DNA from: an uncultured Prevotella sp.
Lineage (GTDB): Bacteria; Bacteroidota; Bacteroidia; Bacteroidales; Bacteroidaceae
Assembly (NCBI GenBank): GCA_902477645.1
Contig: CABSIA010000007.1
Coordinates: forward strand, 1 to 41,408
DNA: 41,408 bases
Reading direction: 5' to 3'
The position numbers were made by a program, and so were the translations under genes. Every line of letters starts with the position of its first letter. Positions within the stretch are counted from its first letter, which is position 1. The notes under the pieces are model-generated. The model saw nothing but the letters and a program-made list of their open reading frames with translations, searched no databases and was not told the DNA's origin. Below are positions 1-7,706 of the stretch, in pieces.

Positions 1-862
1 GCATGCCGCCCTCTGCGCTGATATATGGCAGGTTGATTTCTGTAGAGGTTGAAGAGGAAAGCTCTATTTTTGCTTTCTCGGCAGCCTCTTTCAGACGTTG
101 CATAGCCATTGGGTCCTTTGTGAGGTCGATGCCCTCGTCAGCCTTAAATCCGTTTACGAGCCAGTCGATGATAACCTGGTCGAAGTCGTCACCGCCAAGG
201 TGGGTGTCGCCGTTTGTAGACAGCACCTCAAATACGCCGCCGCCAAACTCCAGGATAGAGATATCGAATGTACCGCCACCAAGGTCGAACACAGCAATCT
301 TCATATCCTTGTTTGCCTTGTCTACACCGTAGGCGAGGGCAGCGGCCGTAGGCTCGTTTACGATACGCTGAACATTGAGGCCTGCAATCTGGCCTGCCTC
401 CTTTGTGGCCTGGCGCTGAGAGTCAGAGAAGTAAGCAGGTACAGTGATAACTGCGTCTGTCACCTCCTGTCCGAGGTAGTCCTCTGCGGTCTTCTTCATT
501 TTCTGAAGCACCATAGCTGAGATTTCCTGCGGAGTGTAGGGATGTGCCGAGCCGTCGATTTGTACCTTCGGATAGCCGTTGTCGTTGATTACGTTGAACG
601 GAACGCGCTCTGCCTCTTTCTGGCTCTGTGCGTATGTCTCGCCCATGAAGCGCTTGATAGAGTAAACGGTGTTCTTTGGGTTTGTGATGGCCTGACGCTT
701 TGCTGGGTCGCCCACTTTGCGCTCGCCGTCTTTCAAGAAACCAATTACCGAAGGAGTTGTGCGCTTGCCCTCACTGTTTGTGATTACCACTGGCTCGTTG
801 CCCTCGAATACGGCAACGCAGCTGTTTGTAGTACCTAAGTCGATTCCAATAATCTTTCCCAT
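1..862 (-). CDS. dnaK: Molecular chaperone DnaK (Hsp70), N-terminal part
   Basis: The reading frame starts at 862 on the minus strand and runs off the window start, giving about 287 residues of the Hsp70 nucleotide-binding domain. Visible signatures are the phosphate-1 motif IDLGTTNS (residues 7-14), the [12 protein letters not shown] block and the phosphate-2 motif [10 protein letters not shown]. Hsp70 binds and releases unfolded segments in an ATP cycle with DnaJ and GrpE in the cytoplasm. The substrate-binding domain lies outside the window. It is divergent from the gene at 1338, and the roughly 475-nt gap between them holds an operator-like palindrome array. I saw no clear TAnnTTTG box for dnaK itself. 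Identity is certain from sequence; only completeness is unknown. Confidence 0.98.
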   Translation of the reverse strand, partial: MGKIIGIDLGTTNSCVAVFEGNEPVVITNSEGKRTTPSVIGFLKDGERKVGDPAKRQAITNPKNTVYSIKRFMGETYAQSQKEAERVPFNVINDNGYPKVQIDGSAHPYTPQEISAMVLQKMKKTAEDYLGQEVTDAVITVPAYFSDSQRQATKEAGQIAGLNVQRIVNEPTAAALAYGVDKANKDMKIAVFDLGGGTFDISILEFGGGVFEVLSTNGDTHLGGDDFDQVIIDWLVNGFKADEGIDLTKDPMAMQRLKEAAEKAKIELSSSTSTEINLPYISAEGGM

Positions 863-1127
863 AGTTATATTTTTTATTTTGTTATTATACATTTTATTAT
901 ATACGTGCACTACACACGTACACCCTGTTAGTTGCAAACCGTATGCCAAACGGCTTACAGGTGTGTGCCGGTGTCAAAATAGTGACAAAATGTCACGACA
1001 GACGTAATCCGTTGACCTGCAACTGCTGACAGCGGAAAAAGCAAAGCGGGTATAAAACTGATTAAAATCTTACAAAATAGCCATACCATACAGGTGCGTT
1101 GGCAATGCCATGCGGCTGCGTTGGCGA

Positions 1128-1188
1128 TAAGATTATTAATCTTAAGGCCATAAGATTAATAATCTTATCGCTGTAAGATTATTAATCT
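1128..1188. promoter_or_regulatory. Three-site palindromic operator-like array
   Basis: Three copies of a 15-17 bp near-palindrome (TAAGATTATTAATCTTA type) begin at 1128, 1151 and 1174, exactly 23 bp apart. The middle copy is the reverse complement of the first, so 1124-1144 and 1151-1171 also form a perfect 21-bp inverted repeat with a 6-nt loop. The third copy matches for 15 bp. The rest of the 863-1337 gap shows a small inverted repeat (GTGAC..GTCAC near 982-996), a direct repeat TGCGTTGGC at 1095 and 1117, and no other gene. The even spacing suggests repeated binding of one protein; a transcript hairpin is the alternative. Confidence 0.5.
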
Positions 1189-1304
1189 GTTTGGATGCGC
1201 ATAAATAAAGGGTTTCCGGCGCATTTTGGTGTCTTGAGCAAAAATATTTACTATTGTTTGTCTTTTGTGTTAGTATGCCGTGCTGACATGTCGAAAAGTT
1301 TTAT

Positions 1305-1312
1305 TATCTTTG
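1305..1312 (+). promoter_or_regulatory. -7 promoter box TATCTTTG
   Basis: This is a perfect match to the Bacteroidetes TAnnTTTG box, about 25 nt upstream of the ATG at 1338. No convincing TTTG sits 19-21 nt further upstream. Confidence 0.5.
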
Positions 1313-1337
1313 CAGTGTTATATGAAGAAGAAATAAG

Positions 1338-1856
1338 ATGATTACACGCGAACAGCTGACGAGCACCTATAGCAGGGGAGAGGCTCTTGATATATATAAT
1401 AAGGTGAAGGCAGGTGGCAATTTTCTGGATTTTTGCCAGCGGTTTATGTACGACGACGACATCCACGTGGTGCGGAAGGCCTTGTGGGGACTTAGCAAGG
1501 CGACCATGACGGAGATTGCCGCGCTGCAACCACTGTTTGGCAGTCTTGTTGACCTTGCTATGAAAACCGGTGACTCGTCTGTCAGGCGTTTGGCCCTGAG
1601 CATTGTGGAGCGGCTGACGATGGGAGAGGAGGATATACGTACAGATTTTCTTGATTTTTGCCTCGTCCACGCTGTCGATATGGGAGAGCAGCCTGCCATT
1701 CAGTCGCTGTGTCTGAAGTTGGCTTACCGCATGTGCTCATTCTATCCAGAGCTGACGGGCGAGCTGACGAGGACGATAGCCGACATGGACCCTATGTGCT
1801 ATACGGCTGCCGTAAAAAGTGTGCGGAAAAAGATATTAGGCGGCAAGTTGGAATGA
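1338..1856 (+). CDS. Conserved hypothetical helical-repeat (HEAT-like) protein
   Basis: The 172-residue protein has no signal peptide or membrane segment and appears to be all alpha-helical. Paired helices such as HVVRKALWGLSKAT and SSVRRLALSIVERL suggest two or three HEAT/ARM-like repeats, which usually serve as protein-binding scaffolds. I do not recognise a named family, and no catalytic motif is visible. A TATCTTTG box about 25 nt upstream supports the start. It stands alone: dnaK is divergent and the next gene has its own promoter. The coding sequence is supported by its upstream promoter box and by codon use like its neighbours; the function is open. Confidence 0.75.
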   Translation: MITREQLTSTYSRGEALDIYNKVKAGGNFLDFCQRFMYDDDIHVVRKALWGLSKATMTEIAALQPLFGSLVDLAMKTGDSSVRRLALSIVERLTMGEEDIRTDFLDFCLVHAVDMGEQPAIQSLCLKLAYRMCSFYPELTGELTRTIADMDPMCYTAAVKSVRKKILGGKLE

Positions 1857-1876
1857 TAGATATTTTTATCCGTTTA

Positions 1877-1908
1877 TTTGCAAAAGAGACATATAATGCC
1901 TACTTTTG
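1877..1908 (+). promoter_or_regulatory. Consensus promoter of the dacB-like gene
   Basis: TTTG at 1877-1880 and TACTTTTG at 1901-1908 are separated by 20 nt, an exact match to the Bacteroidetes housekeeping promoter. It places transcription start near 1914 and so rules out the in-frame ATG at 1878 as the translation start. Confidence 0.75.
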
Positions 1909-1934
1909 CAGTTCAAAATAAAAGAAGCAACAAT

Positions 1935-3179
1935 ATGAAAGCAAAATATATATCCTGCCTGCTCGTGGCTTTTGTCTTTGTCGGCATGGTGGCAGGATGT
2001 GGAGACAATAAGGATAATAAGGAGACTGACAGTCAGAAAACAGCCCCGGCGGTACAGGTCGACACCGCCCTCAGAACCCGTCTGGAGGCTTTTGCCAAAC
2101 GTCCTCGTCCACAGGGGAAATTCGCATTTATGGTCTACGACATAACCGCCCGTAAGGAGGTTTATGGCTGCAATCAGGATATGGCACTGCCGTCAGCGTC
2201 GTGCATGAAACTGCTGTCGGGCATAGCCGGGCTGAAATTGCTTGGCTGCGATTACAAATACCACACGGCCATGTCGGTGCGTGGTACAGTGGGAGCCGAT
2301 GGCATGCTGAATGGCGATGTCGCTTTCTGTGGCAGTCTTGATCCGCAGCTTATGGCTCCCGACCTTGCGAATTTTGCCAAGGCGTTGCGTGATAAGGGTG
2401 TGAGGAAAATTGGCGGTAAATTTATAGTCGACCTCATTGTTAGCGAGCCTGTGCAAAGCGAGCGTCATTGGTTCCCGTGGGATTTGTCGTTCTCGAAATA
2501 TGGCTTGCTGTACAAAGGCGAGGACGGGATAATAAAAGCTCTTAAGGCATCTGTTAGGGCACAGGGCATTGCCGTGGCTGACAGCCAGGTTGTTGTTGCG
2601 GGGGCACCAGAGGGATTTTCCGAGATTTATGCTGTTGACCGCAATATAGAGGACGTGGTGAGCCGAATGTGGAAAAACAGCTCAAACACCCAGTCTACGG
2701 CAATGTTGTACACCATTGGACACAAGTTTCAGCCCGACAGCGAGCCTGTTAAGGCGGGTGTGCTGTATTTGAAGCATTTTCTTCGTGCAAAATTGAAACA
2801 CAGGGACAGCCGGCTCGCTATTCACGACGGATGCGGACTTTGCATTTACAACCGTCTGTCGCCCCGTGCTTTGACAGGCATTCTTGAATATGGCTACAAC
2901 GACGTGGAAATCCGTGGAATGCTTGAGCGCAATCTTTCTGTGTCGGGTGTAGACGGAACTTTGGCGCGCGAGATGTGCGGGCCGAGACTTCGGGGCAGGA
3001 TAAAAGCAAAGACAGGAACCCTCTCACACCCTTACGGTATCAGCTCGTTGGCAGGCCTGTGCGATGGCGCCAACGGCCACAAGCTGGCATTCGCCATTAT
3101 GGACAGCGAGATGTCTGTGCTTGATGCAAGAGTTCTGCAGCGGAAATTGTGTGAGGAATTGGTGAAGGGTGATAAATAA
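1935..3179 (+). CDS. dacB: D-alanyl-D-alanine carboxypeptidase/endopeptidase, S13 (PBP4-like) lipoprotein
   Basis: The 414-residue protein begins with a lipoprotein signal (lipobox VAGC, Cys22). An S13 penicillin-binding fold follows, with the SxxK box S89-C-M-K92 and the KTG box K359-T-G361. These enzymes trim or cut D-Ala peptide links in the cell wall from the periplasmic side. The start at 1935 is chosen over the in-frame ATG at 1878 because the promoter lies between them and the lipobox then falls at the normal position. Oddity: the block that normally reads DGSGLS..N reads DGCGLC..N here (residues 298-306), so both serines, including the one expected in the catalytic SxN motif, are cysteines. 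It could be an active variant or a binding-only homologue. Confidence 0.88.
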   Translation: MKAKYISCLLVAFVFVGMVAGCGDNKDNKETDSQKTAPAVQVDTALRTRLEAFAKRPRPQGKFAFMVYDITARKEVYGCNQDMALPSASCMKLLSGIAGLKLLGCDYKYHTAMSVRGTVGADGMLNGDVAFCGSLDPQLMAPDLANFAKALRDKGVRKIGGKFIVDLIVSEPVQSERHWFPWDLSFSKYGLLYKGEDGIIKALKASVRAQGIAVADSQVVVAGAPEGFSEIYAVDRNIEDVVSRMWKNSSNTQSTAMLYTIGHKFQPDSEPVKAGVLYLKHFLRAKLKHRDSRLAIHDGCGLCIYNRLSPRALTGILEYGYNDVEIRGMLERNLSVSGVDGTLAREMCGPRLRGRIKAKTGTLSHPYGISSLAGLCDGANGHKLAFAIMDSEMSVLDARVLQRKLCEELVKGDK

Positions 3180-3184
3180 GGTTC

Positions 3185-3305
3185 ATCCGATATTTGGAGT
3201 GATATTGAGAGGCGGGCTGTAGGCCCCAAAAGCGCATAGCCCGCATTATTTGCGTTTATCCCCAGTATTTTCGCCGAACCGTAAGCATCACTCCAAATAT
3301 CGGAT
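3185..3305. repeat. Long-range inverted repeat with nested hairpin after dacB
   Basis: A perfect 19-bp inverted repeat (arms 3185-3203 and 3287-3305, ATCCGATATTTGGAGTGAT) brackets 83 nt that contain a smaller GCGGGCT/AGCCCGC hairpin. It starts 6 nt after the dacB stop. It may act as a terminator or be a small palindromic mobile unit. Confidence 0.6.
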
Positions 3306-3324
3306 AACCCTTATATTTTTCCAA

Positions 3325-3353
3325 TTGCGGCCGTTACACGTAGCGGCCCTACA
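3325..3353. repeat. Diverged single arm of the GGCCGCTAT repeat family
   Basis: The 29-nt segment differs at only three positions from the arms of the paired repeats at 6333-6361 and 16309-16334. It keeps the TTGCGGCCG start and the AGCGGCCCTACA end. No matching opposite arm is adjacent, so it looks like a solitary or decayed copy. Confidence 0.6.
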
Positions 3354-3408
3354 GCCTTCCCCTGTGTTTTTTACTTGCGAGAATTGATTAGAAACGAGTC
3401 GCCTTTTT

Positions 3409-3882
3409 TTAGAATTCGTCGTTTGCATAGAATACCTCGAACATCTCGCGTGGCATGTCGAAGATCTCCTCGTCTTTGAAAAATCTCTTTAGCTCTACGG
3501 CGGCAGTCTCAGGAGCGTCGCTTGCATGAACGATGTTTTCCTGATAGCTCATGCAGTACATGCCGCGAATAGTTCCTGGAACGCAGTTTGTCCGGCCGTT
3601 TGTAGGACCTGTGAGAACTCTTACAACCTCAATGGCGCCAACGCCCTCAAGGCACATTGCCACTACCGGTGTAGCCATCATTGAGTCCTTGACTCTCTGG
3701 AAGAAAGGCTTCTCGGCCAAGTGCGCATAGTGCTCGGACAATATCTCGTCTGTGAGCTGCATCATTTTCAAACCAACTACTCTCAGTCCTTTCTTCTCGA
3801 AAATTGAGATTATTTCTCCGATTAGGTTTCTCTTGATGGTGCAAGGTTTCAGCAGCACCAATGTTCTTTCTGTCTGTTTCAT
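3409..3882 (-). CDS. ndk: Nucleoside diphosphate kinase
   Basis: The enzyme moves the gamma-phosphate of ATP to other (d)NDPs through a phosphohistidine in the cytoplasm. The 157-residue chain carries the family signature NIVHASD with catalytic His119, the substrate-binding segment GPTNGRTN and the early LVLLKP strand. It is slightly longer than the 140-150 residues usual elsewhere. I chose the ATG at 3882 because the family starts close to the first beta strand; an in-frame ATG at 3891 would add only MII. Upstream lies a tandem array of promoter-like repeats (3905-4205), so expression could come from several stacked boxes. The gene is separated from dacB by repeats and appears monocistronic. 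Confidence 0.96.
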   Translation of the reverse strand: MKQTERTLVLLKPCTIKRNLIGEIISIFEKKGLRVVGLKMMQLTDEILSEHYAHLAEKPFFQRVKDSMMATPVVAMCLEGVGAIEVVRVLTGPTNGRTNCVPGTIRGMYCMSYQENIVHASDAPETAAVELKRFFKDEEIFDMPREMFEVFYANDEF

Positions 3883-3904
3883 AATTATCAATAGTTTTGG
3901 TTAG

Positions 3905-4205
3905 TATCTTCTGCAAAGATAGTGCAAGCGAGAGCAGAAACATCAGGCTTGCTTGAATGTTATGCCGAGTGCCGCCTATCTTCTGCAAAGATAGTGCAAG
4001 CGAGAGCAGAAACATCAAGCTTGCTTGAGTGTTATGCCGAGTGCCGCCTATCTTCTGCAAAGATAGTGCAAACGAGAGCAGAAACATCAAGCTTGCTTGA
4101 GTGTTATGCCGAGTGCCGCCTATCTTCTGCAAAGATAGTGCAAACAGATGAAATGACAAAACAAAATCCGTATTTTTGTATTGTTTCAGGGTGCCGCCTA
4201 TCTTA
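3905..4205 (-). repeat. 72-bp tandem repeat array at the ndk promoter
   Basis: Three full 72-bp units start at 3905, 3977 and 4049, with a fourth partial unit from 4121. A diverged end piece lies at about 4190-4205. On the minus strand each unit carries CTATCTT-TGCAG-AAGATAG, a 7-bp hairpin whose left half contains a TATCTTTG promoter box, followed by GGCGGCACTCGG. The unit nearest ndk provides its -7 box. Units differ by only a few bases, pointing to recent duplication. The frames that read through the array as repeated peptides are translations of the repeat, not genes. Confidence 0.9.
3914..3921 (-). promoter_or_regulatory. ndk-proximal -7 box TATCTTTG
   Basis: On the minus strand this perfect TAnnTTTG box lies about 32 nt before the ATG at 3882. 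Further identical boxes lie at 72-nt intervals upstream in the array. Confidence 0.6.
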
Positions 4206-4236
4206 AACAGTAGTAAGCTCCGGTAAAATGCAAAAT

Positions 4237-5175
4237 TTAATTATGGCAAAGTCGTTTATACCCTCTCCGCGTCCAGACAAGGATTACGGCAAACGACATC
4301 CTTATGCCGACAATCAGCAGGGCTGAGATGCCCGTAACGCCAAACACGATGGTGTCTTCCAAAAGCGAGTGGTTCATGATGAGATGATAGTTTACGTCGT
4401 TTGCCTCCTTGCGGCTAATCATACCTTTTTCTTCCATCTCCACCATTACGGCAGAGCCATAGCTTATGCCTATCACATTGCCGACGAGCCACATGTATGC
4501 CGAATGCCGTGGCAATCCGAAAACGGCCATAAATGGTGATAAAATTCTTGACAGCGGACGTAAAAGAGAATAGGCTTCCATAAGCCTTTGAATGACCATG
4601 AGGGCATAGACAATCAGAAAAACCATCGCCATCATCTTGATTTGCGAAATGCCCCAAGTAGCCATCACCTCGCCAAATGTGCTGTCGGCAGGCGCACCCA
4701 TGTAAATGTAATTTCCCTGTAGCTCTGGCAGTGTGGCGTTTACGATAAGAGCGCTCACGAACGCCATTACAATTCTTATTGTCCCCATCTTCCAAAACGA
4801 CGAGCCTGTCATCCTATTTACCGCGCATTCCATAGGCAGCGCATGGCAGAGGGCTATCATCACAGCCAAAATTGAGGCTTGCTTCATAGTCAGAGGCAGC
4901 GACATCATGGCTGCAATGCCGGCGTATGTGCCGGCGGTGGCCCCCGACAGAAACACCACGGCTGATTCTCCAGGCAGGCCAAGATGAACGAATACAGGGT
5001 TGAGATATTGGCTACCCCACTGTAATACACCGAAATGCAACATCAGCGTGACTGCCAGCGATATGGGTATCATCAGCTTAAACAGCCAAAGGCAGCTTTT
5101 GCGTGTTGAGGGGTATGCCTGTACGAGGCAATGCAAAAATGTGGGCGTCGTCCCGGTATAGTTTCTCTTTTCCAT
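4237..5175 (-). CDS. Nucleoside-recognition (gate) domain membrane protein
   Basis: The 312-residue integral membrane protein has about eight hydrophobic segments and two gate-like stretches (FLSGATAGTYAGIAAMMSLP and WLVGNVIGISYGSAVMVEM), as in the gate domain shared by SpmA/SpmB-type proteins and nucleoside transporters. The conserved H..NHSLLEDT stretch near residue 265 is typical of this family in Bacteroidetes. The transported substrate is unknown; the name reflects homology to the nucleoside-transporter gate only. It starts at 5175, downstream of a TACCTTTG box, and is oriented like ndk but separated from it by the repeat array, so co-transcription is doubtful. Confidence 0.8.
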   Translation of the reverse strand: MEKRNYTGTTPTFLHCLVQAYPSTRKSCLWLFKLMIPISLAVTLMLHFGVLQWGSQYLNPVFVHLGLPGESAVVFLSGATAGTYAGIAAMMSLPLTMKQASILAVMIALCHALPMECAVNRMTGSSFWKMGTIRIVMAFVSALIVNATLPELQGNYIYMGAPADSTFGEVMATWGISQIKMMAMVFLIVYALMVIQRLMEAYSLLRPLSRILSPFMAVFGLPRHSAYMWLVGNVIGISYGSAVMVEMEEKGMISRKEANDVNYHLIMNHSLLEDTIVFGVTGISALLIVGIRMSFAVILVWTRRGYKRLCHN

Positions 5176-5200
5176 TGTTCGGTACTTCTTAAAAACCGTG

Positions 5201-5208
5201 CAAAGGTA
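5201..5208 (-). promoter_or_regulatory. -7 box TACCTTTG of the gate-domain gene
   Basis: This perfect minus-strand TAnnTTTG box lies 25 nt before the start codon at 5175. The expected -33 region reads TTTA, one base off consensus. Confidence 0.6.
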
Positions 5209-5346
5209 GAAATTTTATTCCTAACTGTTTAAAGTTTAATGCAAAATGTATTCAAGTTGAAAGATTAAACTTTAAACTCTGAATTATTTATAATAATGTG
5301 GGTTTGTTAACGAAGTGTTAAAACTGAAATATTTCTTTTAAAAAGC

Positions 5347-5403
5347 TTGGCCATGACATTTATTTGTTCTACTTTTGCAGTGTGCTATTAAAGTAGTACA
5401 CTG
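5347..5403 (+). promoter_or_regulatory. Promoter with overlapping GntR-type operator
   Basis: TTGG (5347-5350) and TACTTTTG (5370-5377) are spaced 19 nt. The imperfect palindrome CAGTGT-G-CTA...TAG-T-ACACTG (5378-5403) covers the expected transcription start. YtrA-type GntR repressors are known to bind AGTGTA/TACACT half-sites, and one is encoded at the end of this operon, so autorepression is the natural reading. Confidence 0.6.
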
Positions 5404-5447
5404 ATACAGATAATAAATTGACAAGTAAATAATCAAAAGTTACAGAG

Positions 5448-6269
5448 ATGATACATGTAAAGAACATCACATTCTGCTATCCGGGAACACACCGAAGCGT
5501 GTTCACAGATTTTAGTCTCGACCTCAGCGAGAACAACATCTACGGTTTGCTTGGCAAAAACGGCACCGGCAAATCTACTCTCTTGTATCTAATCAGCGGC
5601 CTGCTCCATGCAGATAGCGGCAGGGTTTATGTAGACGGCATCGACACCCGTGACCGCAATCCGAATATCTTGAAAGACATTTTTCTTGTTCCCGAGGAAT
5701 TTGAGCTGCCAAATGTAACTCTCGACGCATACGTCAAAATGATGGCTCCGTTTTATCCCAATTTCTCTAACGATATATTGGAAAGCTGTCTGGGCGACTT
5801 TGAGCTGCCGCATTTTGACAAGCTCAACGAGCTGTCTATGGGACAGAAAAAGAAGGTTTTCATGAGTTTTGCCCTTGCGTCAGGCACACGTCTGCTGCTT
5901 ATGGACGAGCCAACCAACGGGCTTGACATTCCGTCGAAAACCCAGTTCCGCAAAGTGGTGGCAAACAATATGTCGGAAGACCGCATTCTCATAATCTCCA
6001 CACATCAGGTTCACGACATAGAGTCGCTGCTCGACCATATTCTGATACTGTCTGAGAGCCAGATGCTGCTCGATGCCTCAACGTCCGATATTTGCGGCCG
6101 GTACAGTTTCGAATACCGCAGTCCGCAGGAAATGGACGAGACCGTTATATATGCCGAGCCAACCCTGCAGGGCAATGCCGTGATAGCAAAGCGCACGGAG
6201 GGGCAGAGTGAGACTCAGATAAATCTTGAGCTGCTTTTTAATGCTGTGGTGAGTGGAAAGATTAAATAA
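5448..6269 (+). CDS. ABC transporter ATP-binding protein (YtrB-like)
   Basis: The 273-residue ATPase shows Walker A GKNGTGKST (residues 36-44), the signature LSMGQ (129-133), Walker B LLLMDEPT (Asp153, Glu154) and the H-loop STHQ. It would drive the membrane partner encoded at 6400. The last 60 or so residues extend past the core domain and are not recognisable. It is the first gene of an operon with an ABC-2-type membrane subunit and a YtrA-family regulator, the arrangement of bacterial ytr-like systems that respond to envelope stress. The substrate cannot be told from sequence. A palindromic repeat separates it from the next gene. Confidence 0.92.
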   Translation: MIHVKNITFCYPGTHRSVFTDFSLDLSENNIYGLLGKNGTGKSTLLYLISGLLHADSGRVYVDGIDTRDRNPNILKDIFLVPEEFELPNVTLDAYVKMMAPFYPNFSNDILESCLGDFELPHFDKLNELSMGQKKKVFMSFALASGTRLLLMDEPTNGLDIPSKTQFRKVVANNMSEDRILIISTHQVHDIESLLDHILILSESQMLLDASTSDICGRYSFEYRSPQEMDETVIYAEPTLQGNAVIAKRTEGQSETQINLELLFNAVVSGKIK

Positions 6270-6273
6270 AAAA

Positions 6274-6361
6274 TGTAGGGCCGCTATGTATAGCGGCCGC
6301 AAGAAAAGAGCGCAATAATTACCCTTGACAGATTGCGGCCGCTATACATAGCGGCCCTACA
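6274..6361. repeat. Paired REP-like palindrome, copy 1
   Basis: Two 29-bp arms (6274-6302 and 6333-6361) are perfect reverse complements. Each arm is itself a hairpin around GGCCGCTAT..ATAGCGGCC, with a 30-nt spacer between arms. It lies between two genes of one operon. A second nearly identical pair is at 16261-16334 and a solitary arm at 3325-3353. Confidence 0.88.
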
Positions 6362-6399
6362 AAATCCCGAATTAAATAATATTTAAAAGAAAAAATACA

Positions 6400-7260
6400 A
6401 TGAATACAACCTTCGATATAAACAGATTTAAGAGTCTCATGAAATATGAGTACGTAAGCGAGTCGAGGAAAATGCTCCGCACTATGGTGGGGATGAGTTT
6501 GGCTCTGTCAGTATATTATTGTTTTCAAGTGTACTTGCATAAAGATGCTTTGATTGGATATGCCACAGGGCAAGTCGTTTACAGTACTGATTATAATCCC
6601 ATTGGCTCTTTAAATCAGCGCCTCGCTATGTTTACGTTTTTTGTATGTGCGACAGTTGCGTTTGGCGCAGCCTGCAGTGTTTTTAAAAACATGCTGACAA
6701 AGCAAAACCGCATATCGTTCCTCGCACTGCCAGCGTCAAACCTTGAAAAATTCGTGGCAAGATTGCTCTGGATAAACGTGACCTTTTTCCTGATTAGTAT
6801 TCTTGCAGTTGTAATTGCCGATGCGGTTCAGGCGCTGTTCTCGTTGTCCACGGGCATTGGCGTTCATGGTTCTGTGGTGAAAACATTTTATGTGATGTTT
6901 TTTGAAGAGGGGGAGGATTTTAGAGCGGCAGGCCATGTGTATTCTATCTGGTATCCAAGGATTTTTGTGGCTGCGCTATATCTGTTTGCCCATTCTTCTT
7001 GGACATTGGGCGGCACCGTTTTCCGTAAGTACGCCTGGCTGTGGACAGCTGCTATTCAGATAGCAGGATTTGCTATCTTTGTAAAAATAACAGATGGTGA
7101 TGTAATGTTGTTTAGCTGGATGAAAGAATATGTGGACATAGCCACATTTTATTGGGCTGGAGTAATATCTATGTGCGGTCTTGCCATTTTGCAGTATTTT
7201 TGCAGCTATAAGGTTTTCAAGCGAATGCAGGTTGTTAACAACAAATGGGTGAATTTATGA
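6400..7260 (+). CDS. ABC transporter membrane subunit (ABC-2-like)
   Basis: The 286-residue protein has about six membrane-spanning stretches, for example residues 26-46, 75-95, 125-148 and 245-268, and no signal peptide. Its position between an ABC ATPase and a GntR-type regulator indicates that it is the transport subunit of that system. Sequence alone gives no substrate. The stop codon overlaps the next start as ATGA (7257-7260), so the two are translationally coupled. Codon use matches the neighbours. Confidence 0.78.
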   Translation: MNTTFDINRFKSLMKYEYVSESRKMLRTMVGMSLALSVYYCFQVYLHKDALIGYATGQVVYSTDYNPIGSLNQRLAMFTFFVCATVAFGAACSVFKNMLTKQNRISFLALPASNLEKFVARLLWINVTFFLISILAVVIADAVQALFSLSTGIGVHGSVVKTFYVMFFEEGEDFRAAGHVYSIWYPRIFVAALYLFAHSSWTLGGTVFRKYAWLWTAAIQIAGFAIFVKITDGDVMLFSWMKEYVDIATFYWAGVISMCGLAILQYFCSYKVFKRMQVVNNKWVNL

Positions 7261-7610
7261 ATTTCAGCAGTGATAAGGCAATATATATCCAGATGGCGGA
7301 CCGGCTGTGCGATGAGATTATTGCCGGCACATACAAGGACGACGACCGGATACCGAGCGTAAGGGAATACGCCGTAATGTTGCAGGTAAACACCAACACA
7401 GCTGTCAAGGCATACGACCAGTTGGCACGTGACGGCATAATCTACAACAGGCGCGGACTGGGATATTTCGTTACGGCAGGCGCGGCTAAAACCATCAGGA
7501 GAGTGCGTAAGCAGGAGTTTATGAGACAGACTCTGCCGGAATTGTTCCGTCAGATGCGGCTGTTGGGTATTTCAATAGAAGACATAGAGAAGGCATGGTC
7601 ACAGCAATAG
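7257..7610 (+). CDS. GntR-family transcriptional regulator, YtrA subfamily
   Basis: The 117-residue protein has an N-terminal winged helix (IPSVREYAVMLQVNTNTAVK, about residues 34-53) and a short C-terminal helical tail, as in the YtrA subgroup that lacks the usual effector domain. I start it at 7257, where ATGA overlaps the permease stop; an in-frame ATG at 7245 would add four residues. Such regulators repress their own ABC operon. The AGTGT...ACACT palindrome at 5378-5403, over the predicted start of this operon, is the likely target. Confidence 0.88.
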   Translation: MNFSSDKAIYIQMADRLCDEIIAGTYKDDDRIPSVREYAVMLQVNTNTAVKAYDQLARDGIIYNRRGLGYFVTAGAAKTIRRVRKQEFMRQTLPELFRQMRLLGISIEDIEKAWSQQ

Positions 7611-7669
7611 CAACTTTAACATTAATTATAATTGCTGCTTGCAGCATTATGGCAATTTTGTGCGTCTAA
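7595..7669 (+). CDS. Candidate 24-residue membrane micropeptide
   Basis: A frame shifted against the end of the GntR gene starts at ATG 7595 and ends with TAA at 7667-7669. It encodes MVTAIATLTLIIIAAC followed by SIMAILCV, one complete hydrophobic segment. It overlaps the regulator by 16 nt, a common coupling geometry. With a length of 24 residues chance is a real alternative, and no homologue is known to me. Confidence 0.25.
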   Translation: MVTAIATLTLIIIAACSIMAILCV

Positions 7670-7706
7670 GATGTATAAAATATTAACTCATTAAAAACAA
7701 AAGAAA

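Noticed and set aside
3905..4205. CRISPR-like regular repeats
   Set aside because: The 72-bp units are repeated whole without variable spacers, and no cas genes are nearby.
3647..4206. Proteins with repeated segments read through the ndk array on both strands
   Set aside because: They are translations of the tandem repeat and overlap the real ndk frame.
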